This document shows positions 5,508 through 10,389 of a stretch of DNA of 10,389 nt, one piece after another. The DNA comes from Oscillospiraceae bacterium (GTDB lineage Bacteria > Bacillota_A > Clostridia > Oscillospirales > Oscillospiraceae): contig JAEDOK010000056.1 in assembly GCA_016302005.1 (NCBI GenBank), forward strand, positions 1-10,389, given 5' to 3'. Position numbers and translations under genes: made by a program. The notes under the pieces were generated by a model, which did no database searches, had not been told where the DNA came from, and saw nothing but the letters and a program-made list of their open reading frames with translations. Position 1 is the stretch's first letter. Each line of letters opens with the position of its first letter.

Positions 5508-5528
5508 GTTTTTCTGTGAGAAATGACA

Positions 5529-5721
5529 CTTTTTGTAGGTCTTCTGACTTACGCTTAGGATCCATCGGATCTGCGGACGCGCTCTGCCTTCCCGGTTTCC
5601 CAGTGACTGACTTTCGTCAACGAGCGGCACCCTCAGCGCTTACAGCGGCGGTTACCGCGGGGACTTTCACCCCATTCCCTTGTTCATCTCCGCGCCTGCA
5701 CGGCAGCGGAGCCACAAAAAG
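5529..5721 (-). promoter_or_regulatory. Cobalamin (B12/adenosylcobalamin) riboswitch aptamer
   Basis: Read on the minus strand, the conserved blocks of the cobalamin riboswitch appear in the right order. They are GGTGAAAGTCC (5671-5661), CCGCCGCTGTAA (5651-5640), CACTGGG (5605-5599), GGGAAGGC (5593-5586) and the B12-box-like AAGTCAGAAGACCTAC (5550-5535). An outer P1 helix can form from CTTTTTGTGG (5721-5712) and CCTACAAAAAG (5539-5529), with one bulged base. A promoter lies just upstream and a terminator just downstream. The gene controlled should be one for corrinoid uptake or B12-replaceable metabolism, which fits the transcobalamin-like product that follows. The exact corrinoid preferred cannot be read with confidence. 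Confidence 0.95.
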
Positions 5722-5744
5722 GAGACAATATGAAGTTCAGCAAC

Positions 5745-5773
5745 AGTATAGCACTCCGGAGGTCTTCTGTCAA
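5745..5773 (-). promoter_or_regulatory. Promoter of the B12 riboswitch operon
   Basis: On the minus strand, a perfect TTGACA (5768-5773) and TATACT (5745-5750, five of six matches) are exactly 17 bases apart. The predicted start is near 5738, leaving about 17 bases before the aptamer. The TGA stop of the upstream SLH protein gene (5772-5770) lies inside the -35 box. Confidence 0.85.
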
Positions 5774-8283
5774 GCAGGAATCGCCTGAGAGAGGTTCAAA
5801 AGTATCTGCGCAATTTCCGCGCGGGTCGCCGTACCGGTCGGGTCCAGCGTGGCGTTCCCCTTGCCGTTCAGGATATGCAGACCGACCGCCCAGCGCATCG
5901 GCACCTTGGCATATTCGGAGACCTGATCCGCGTCGCGGAAAACGCTGAGATTACCGGACGCGCCGATCTCCTGACCCATATACTTGGCATAGCGGTAGAG
6001 CATCGCCGCCGTTTGCTCCCGCGTCACGGGCGCTTCGGGGCTGAATTGCGTCGCGCTCGTACCGTTCACAACGCCGGAGGTATACGCCCACGCGACGGCA
6101 TCGGCATACCATCCCTTCGCGGGAACGTCCGTAAACGGATGCGTGCCGCCCGTCTCGCCGCTCATGCGGTAAAGGATCGTCGCCAGCATCGCCCGCGTCA
6201 GCGTGCCCTCCGGATCAAACCGGTCGTCCGCCACGCCGTTCATATAACCGCCGCCCACGGCAAAGTCAATCGCCTCATGATACCATGCGTTGACATCGGT
6301 GTCAACATAGCGCAGGAGATAACACTCACGGCTGCGCAGGACGGTCGTGTAATACTGTACGCCGTTCTTCTCATAGCCGTAGAGTGCATAGAGCGTCGTC
6401 GTCTCGCTCGTCGGCGTGAACATGTCGGTAAAATACATCGGTGCAGCGGTGCCGTCCTCGCACTTTTCCGGCGTCCAGCCGACAAAGACATATGCCTCGG
6501 CGTCCGCATTCGGTGTGCCGGTCGGCACAGTCAGCCTAAGCGCGTCACCCACATAGCCGGTATCTTCTGCTTTTTCGCAGCCCTCGGGCACGGAATAGGT
6601 CACTTTTGCGGCTGTTTTTGCGGCAAACTGAACCGTCAGGATACAATCGGCAGTCAAATTCTCCACACGGAAGGTATTCTCCCCCTCCTGTGTCACGGTC
6701 GCGGCATTCTCCGGCGTGAGGGTATAGCCCGCGACATAAGCGCCCTCGGCAGGCGTTGCAGTGACGACATTGCCCTCAACGCTGACCGTGCCGAGCGTTT
6801 CGTCATTGGAAGCGGCGCTGAGGCGGGGGATAGCGGCAAAATTGACGGTCAGCAGGCAATCGGCAGTCTTATCCGTCACGCGGAACACATTGCCCTCCCA
6901 TGTGACGGTAGCTGCATCCTCCGGCGTGAGGGTATAGCCGGCGACATAGGCGCCCTCGGCAGGCGTTGCAGTGACGCCATAGCCCGTGAGACTAACCGTG
7001 CCGAGCGTTTCGTCATTGGAGGCGGCGGTCAAGGTATACACCGGCGTTTCCTGCTTGAGCGTCCAAGTGGAGCAGACCGTCTGCAGATTATCCACCTTTC
7101 CCTGTCCGGGATATACATCCTCGCTTGAGACAATAATCGGGAAAGCGGCAAAATACTTCTGCGCGTCGGCAACGGTTTTATATGTAGTATTATCGTCCCA
7201 ATATCCGTCCGCTTTCTTCATGGCAGCGACCGCCTCCGCAACGGTCGAATCGCCGCAAAGCTTGTCAAAGAAGGTTGCTTCCCACTTATAATCGTAGGTA
7301 AAGGTCACGGACTGGGAGTAGCCGTAGACGACCTCAACGCCCCTTTCGCGCAGCGGAGCCTGCAAGCCGTCCGTCGCCAGGCCGAGGCAGATCGCCATCC
7401 AAAGGAGGCTGCGGGGCGCATTGTTTTCCATGTGGTTGGCGATCGCCGTGCCGTCGACGCAATAATAATGCATCTTTCCATCGCTTCCGCCTTCGAAATA
7501 GTGGTAATAGGTGCCGTAGGGGCCTGTCACCGCAGCCTTATCCGCATTCGTGATTCCCGTCTTGGATTGCAGGCAGATATAGGAGCTGTTCGCTTGCGAG
7601 GCGTAATCATAGACATCGTTCCCATAGCGGTCCGTATAACCCATTTTTTCCACATAGTCCGTCGTACCGTGGCTGTCAAAGATGACCACACCGCAAGTCT
7701 CCATCGCATCTGCAATGGCATCAACCGTTGCCGCAGTCGTCAGGTAGGTCGTTGAAGTGCCACCCGTTGCCTCGGCGATCGACGCGCCCTCATCCTTATA
7801 ACGGGTGGTGAAGCTTCTGTCAATGCCGTAATAGGGCTGAAACACCGCGACATCCACGCTGTCGGGCGAACCGCCCTTTTTTGTGTAGGATACTGTCTCG
7901 ACGCTGCCCTCGACCGCAGCACCGTCGGCATTGCGGATGCGGCTGCGCAGGCGCGGGGAATAGCCGCAGACCTCGCCGTCCGTCGTCTCCCAGAAGAAGA
8001 ACGCGTTTTCTCCGTCATAGGTGCAGGTGCCTTCCTCGTAATACTCCGAAGAGACGACCAGCGCGGCAACCTCGCCGGAAATGGCAGCATAATCCGCCGC
8101 AGTCGCCCGTGTGCCCCGTTTAGCGACAACGGTCTTGTCCTCCAAAGCGGTGATCTGCGCCCAAAGCGCCTCGCTTGCGTTCCTGTCTCCGTTTTCCTCC
8201 GCCGAGACGGCAAAGGGCAGCAGCGACAGCAGCATTGCGGCAATGAGCAGATACGCAAGCAGTTGTTTTGTCAAGTGTTTCAT
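5770..8283 (-). CDS. SLH-anchored surface protein with possible caspase-fold domain
   Basis: An 837-residue exported protein of unknown function. Residues 1-28 are a signal peptide (cleavage near VSA-EE). Residues about 140-390 resemble a clan CD (caspase/gingipain/CHAT-like) fold. A hydrophobic strand runs into the His motif CGVVIFDSHG (His205), and a second strand runs into SLLWMAICLG (Cys299), the classic His-Gly plus Cys arrangement. The spacing of 94 residues is long, so catalytic activity is not assured. Residues 418-487 and 488-555 are two near-identical beta modules beginning ASNDETLGTVS. Residues about 560-640 look like another beta module (YVFVGWTPE). Three SLH repeats follow (about 658-710, 716-768, 780-830) and anchor it to the wall. 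The ATG at 8283 has an AGAGGAA site at good spacing. It begins 20 bases after the membrane protein gene, so it is probably its operon partner, and it has no terminator before the riboswitch promoter. It could be a surface protease or a non-catalytic adhesin. Confidence 0.8.
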   Translation of the reverse strand: MKHLTKQLLAYLLIAAMLLSLLPFAVSAEENGDRNASEALWAQITALEDKTVVAKRGTRATAADYAAISGEVAALVVSSEYYEEGTCTYDGENAFFFWETTDGEVCGYSPRLRSRIRNADGAAVEGSVETVSYTKKGGSPDSVDVAVFQPYYGIDRSFTTRYKDEGASIAEATGGTSTTYLTTAATVDAIADAMETCGVVIFDSHGTTDYVEKMGYTDRYGNDVYDYASQANSSYICLQSKTGITNADKAAVTGPYGTYYHYFEGGSDGKMHYYCVDGTAIANHMENNAPRSLLWMAICLGLATDGLQAPLRERGVEVVYGYSQSVTFTYDYKWEATFFDKLCGDSTVAEAVAAMKKADGYWDDNTTYKTVADAQKYFAAFPIIVSSEDVYPGQGKVDNLQTVCSTWTLKQETPVYTLTAASNDETLGTVSLTGYGVTATPAEGAYVAGYTLTPEDAATVTWEGNVFRVTDKTADCLLTVNFAAIPRLSAASNDETLGTVSVEGNVVTATPAEGAYVAGYTLTPENAATVTQEGENTFRVENLTADCILTVQFAAKTAAKVTYSVPEGCEKAEDTGYVGDALRLTVPTGTPNADAEAYVFVGWTPEKCEDGTAAPMYFTDMFTPTSETTTLYALYGYEKNGVQYYTTVLRSRECYLLRYVDTDVNAWYHEAIDFAVGGGYMNGVADDRFDPEGTLTRAMLATILYRMSGETGGTHPFTDVPAKGWYADAVAWAYTSGVVNGTSATQFSPEAPVTREQTAAMLYRYAKYMGQEIGASGNLSVFRDADQVSEYAKVPMRWAVGLHILNGKGNATLDPTGTATRAEIAQILLNLSQAIPA
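6619..7032 (-). repeat. Tandem duplication of a ~70-residue beta module
   Basis: Two adjacent in-frame copies (7032-6823 and 6822-6619) encode modules that share ASNDETLGTVS and PAEGAYVAGYTLTPE. At the DNA level, 6711-6766 and 6921-6976 differ at only two of 56 positions by hand count, a spacing of exactly 210 bases. This indicates a recent duplication or gene conversion. Confidence 0.88.
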
Positions 8284-8303
8284 CTATATTTCCTCTTTAC
8301 AAA

Positions 8304-8840
8304 TTATAATTTCAACCTTGGACGCAATTTCACATGGTACAAGATTTCCAGCCGCCCAATCAGCGCATCATAGATCGCGAAGGTGATATTCGCCATAAAC
8401 AGCAGCAGCGCAAGCAGATAGTTCTCATACTGCGCAAACTCTGCTCTGAGCGCCTCCATGCGGAACACGAAAAGCATCAGGCTATAAGCGGCAAGCACCG
8501 CCGTCGTGCAATACGCCAGCTTTGCGATCCATCGCAGCGCGTTGGGACGCAAACGGTTCAGGAACTTACGGAGCATCGGATAATATCCGAAGAACGCAAA
8601 CAGGACGGCGGATTCCTTCTCCGGCGCGACCAACGCGGCAAGCACAGCCACGGCAAGGAACCACACCACGCTCCACTTTTTGCCCGTCTCCGCGTAAACG
8701 GGGATCAGTACCAACGACGCAAGCACGGGGCAGGCGATCGCCGCAAAGGGTACGACGCCGCCGAAAAACATCAGCGCGACCGCAAGCGCCGCCAACACGC
8801 CGCACAGGGCAAGGCGCTTGGTATCACTCCGCCGTCTCAT
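8304..8840 (-). CDS. Six-helix membrane protein, ECF S-component-like
   Basis: A 178-residue integral membrane protein with about six hydrophobic helices: LALCGVLAALAVALMF, PFAAIACPVLASLVLIP, VVWFLAVAVLAALV, VLFAFFGYYPML, LAYCTTAVLAAYSLMLFVF and LLALLLFMANITFAIYDAL. Size, helix count and an Ala-rich AxxxA pattern in the first helix resemble energy-coupling-factor (ECF) transporter substrate-binding components. I do not recognise a specific ligand family. It overlaps the end of pncB, which would suit niacin or a related vitamin, but this is guilt by association. The start is uncertain: ATG at 8840 (used here) or GTG at 8849, both inside the pncB tail and with weak ribosome sites, so translational coupling is likely. 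No ECF ATPase or T subunit lies in the window, as expected for group II ECF systems where they are shared. Confidence 0.7.
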   Translation of the reverse strand: MRRRSDTKRLALCGVLAALAVALMFFGGVVPFAAIACPVLASLVLIPVYAETGKKWSVVWFLAVAVLAALVAPEKESAVLFAFFGYYPMLRKFLNRLRPNALRWIAKLAYCTTAVLAAYSLMLFVFRMEALRAEFAQYENYLLALLLFMANITFAIYDALIGRLEILYHVKLRPRLKL

Positions 8841-10299
8841 GCTTTGCACCGTTTGAATTATTCTTTAACAGGTCATATTTGATATCCCACAGCTTTTTGG
8901 AAAGGTCAACATAGTAGGTATGCGGATTGTCGAAGCGCTTGACCTCGTCCCAAAGGGTATCGACCTGGGCGCGGCAGTAGTCGCGAATTTCCGTCAGGGT
9001 CGGGAGCTTGTAGACCAGCTCACCGTTTTTGAAGATCGGCACCTGTAATTCCTTGGCGGTGAAGTTATAGACGGTCTTCTGCTTCCATGTTGCCTCAGGG
9101 TCGAAGATCAGAAGATCCTTGGTGTCGTCCACCGTCTCGTCGTGAACGCAGAGGTAGTCCGCGATCGCCTTGCCCGTATCATTGCCGTAGAAGCGGTAGA
9201 GCTTCTTGAAATGTGGATTGGTGATCTTGCCGACATTCTCCGAAATTTTGATCTTCGGCTCGATCGTGCCGTCATCGTGCTCGACCGCGACGAGCTTGTA
9301 AACGCCGCCGAAGACAGGTTCGCTCCGGGCTGTGATCAGGCGCTCACCCACACCGAACATGTCGATCTGCGCGCCCTGCTGCAAAATATCCTGAATGATG
9401 TACTCGTCCAAAGAGTTGGACACGGAAATACGGCACTTCGTCCAGCCCGCATCATCAAGCATTTTGCGCGCTTTCTTGGTCAGATAGGTCATATCGCCCG
9501 AGTCGAGGCGGATGCCGCACTCCTCGATGCCGAGGGGCTTTAATACCTCGTTGAACACGCGGATGGCGTTCGGCACGCCGCTTTTGAGCGTGTTGTAGGT
9601 ATCGACAAGCAGGGTGGCGTTGCGGGGATACAGCTCGCAGTAGGTCTTGAACGCCTCATACTGCGAATCAAACATCTGCACCCACGAATGTGCCATCGTG
9701 CCGCCTGCGGGAACGCCGTAGAGCTGGTCGGAGATCGTGCAGGCAGTCCCGTTGCAGCCGCCGATAAACGCCGCCCGGGCACCCAGGATCGCGCCCTGCG
9801 CACCCTGCGCTCTGCGGGAGCCGAATTCCAGCACGGTTCTGCCCTGCGCCGCCCGGACAACGCGGTTCGCCTTCGTCGCGATCAGGCTCTGATGGTTGAG
9901 GATCAGCAGAATGTACGTCTCGACGAGCTGCGCCTCGATCGCCCGGGCGCGGACGGTCAAAATCGGCTCCCGGGGGAAGACCGGTGTCCCCTCCGGAACG
10001 GCAAAAATGTCGCCCGTAAAGCGGAAATCCCGCAGATACTTGAGGAATTCCTCGTCAAAGATGCCGCGCCCGCGCAGATAAGCGATGTCCTCGTCGGAAA
10101 AATGCAGGTCGCGGATGTACTCGATCACCTGCTCCAGTCCCGCCGCGATGGCAAAGCCGCCGCCGTCGGGGACATTGCGGTAAAAGACATCGAAATAGCA
10201 AATGCGGTCGCGCATTCCGTTGCGGAAGTAGCCGTTGCTCATCGTCAACTCGTAAAAGTCGCAGAGCATGGTCATGTTCAGTTTGTCATAAGTGTTCAT
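8824..10299 (-). CDS. pncB: Nicotinate phosphoribosyltransferase
   Basis: A 491-residue cytoplasmic enzyme of the NAD salvage (Preiss-Handler) pathway. It makes nicotinate mononucleotide from nicotinate and PRPP, with ATP hydrolysis. The family landmarks are clear: the N-terminal MTMLCDFYELTMSNGYF, EFGSRRAQG (158-166), the GTMAHSWVQMF segment with His204 as the likely phosphorylated histidine, DTYNTL (233-238), GIRLDSGDM (262-270), SNSLDEY and the phosphate-binding FGVGERLIT (315-323). The length fits the longer, roughly 490-residue Firmicutes form with a C-terminal extension. The ATG at 10299 has AGAGGTG close upstream. Its last bases overlap the next membrane protein gene. I see no clear promoter in the 90 bases between this gene and the window edge, so the true promoter may lie outside. 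Confidence 0.97.
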   Translation of the reverse strand: MNTYDKLNMTMLCDFYELTMSNGYFRNGMRDRICYFDVFYRNVPDGGGFAIAAGLEQVIEYIRDLHFSDEDIAYLRGRGIFDEEFLKYLRDFRFTGDIFAVPEGTPVFPREPILTVRARAIEAQLVETYILLILNHQSLIATKANRVVRAAQGRTVLEFGSRRAQGAQGAILGARAAFIGGCNGTACTISDQLYGVPAGGTMAHSWVQMFDSQYEAFKTYCELYPRNATLLVDTYNTLKSGVPNAIRVFNEVLKPLGIEECGIRLDSGDMTYLTKKARKMLDDAGWTKCRISVSNSLDEYIIQDILQQGAQIDMFGVGERLITARSEPVFGGVYKLVAVEHDDGTIEPKIKISENVGKITNPHFKKLYRFYGNDTGKAIADYLCVHDETVDDTKDLLIFDPEATWKQKTVYNFTAKELQVPIFKNGELVYKLPTLTEIRDYCRAQVDTLWDEVKRFDNPHTYYVDLSKKLWDIKYDLLKNNSNGAKHETAE

Positions 10300-10389
10300 A
10301 GCGCACCTCTTTTAGGGAAGCTCTGAAGCAATCCGCAAGAGCGGTCAGCGAGAGATTTTGTCGCAAATTGAGGTTGGAAAACCGCAGGA

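Noticed and set aside
5875..7128. A 417-codon plus-strand open frame
   Set aside because: Antisense to the SLH domains and beta modules of the 837-residue protein. Its internal repeats are only the mirror of the module duplication.
10300..10389. Promoter or mobile-element end upstream of pncB
   Set aside because: TTGCGG and CTAAAA at 17 bases are too poor to call a promoter, and no clear inverted end or partial gene can be supported in this short stretch.

Overview
The window looks like a chromosomal segment of a GC-rich, Gram-positive anaerobe of the gut Clostridia type (Oscillospiraceae/Ruminococcaceae-like). The evidence is three-repeat S-layer homology (SLH) anchors on two large exported proteins, Firmicutes-type Shine-Dalgarno sites and promoters, lipoprotein and mucin-like stalk signatures, and a palindrome-rich intergenic repeat mosaic. 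The genus cannot be fixed from sequence alone. All genes I can support lie on the minus strand, so transcription runs from right to left.

Right part (10299 to 5770): a likely operon of nicotinate phosphoribosyltransferase (pncB), a six-helix membrane protein resembling an ECF-transporter substrate-binding (S) component, and an 837-residue SLH-anchored surface protein with a possible caspase-fold domain and two near-identical beta modules. The first two genes overlap, and the third starts 20 bases after the second.

Centre (5773 to 2433): the most striking part. A near-consensus promoter, whose -35 box contains the stop codon of the preceding gene, drives a cobalamin (B12) riboswitch followed by a textbook intrinsic terminator. 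Under its control lies a 734-residue exported protein with the architecture of human intrinsic factor/transcobalamin: an alpha-helical barrel followed by a DUF4430/transcobalamin C-terminal-like domain. It also carries an extra beta region and three SLH repeats for the cell wall. A second gene overlaps it by four bases. It encodes a membrane-tethered protein with a 25-residue-repeat Thr/Pro/Glu stalk and a second, cysteine-rich DUF4430 domain.

Left-centre (2329 to 1161): a separate promoter precedes a small lipoprotein that is a third DUF4430 domain. It overlaps by four bases a zinc-ribbon protein with a C-terminal membrane anchor. The working model is a surface relay for corrinoids: the wall-anchored alpha+beta protein captures them, the stalked and lipid-anchored beta domains hand them on, and a B12 transporter not in this window imports them. 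The riboswitch and the domain order support this directly; the hand-over itself is inference.

Left end (1 to 1111): a small XRE-family repressor-like gene with a strong promoter, a leader inverted repeat and a strong terminator. It is followed by about 660 gene-free bases made of 64-bp repeats and palindromes bounded by GTAGGG/CCCTAC.
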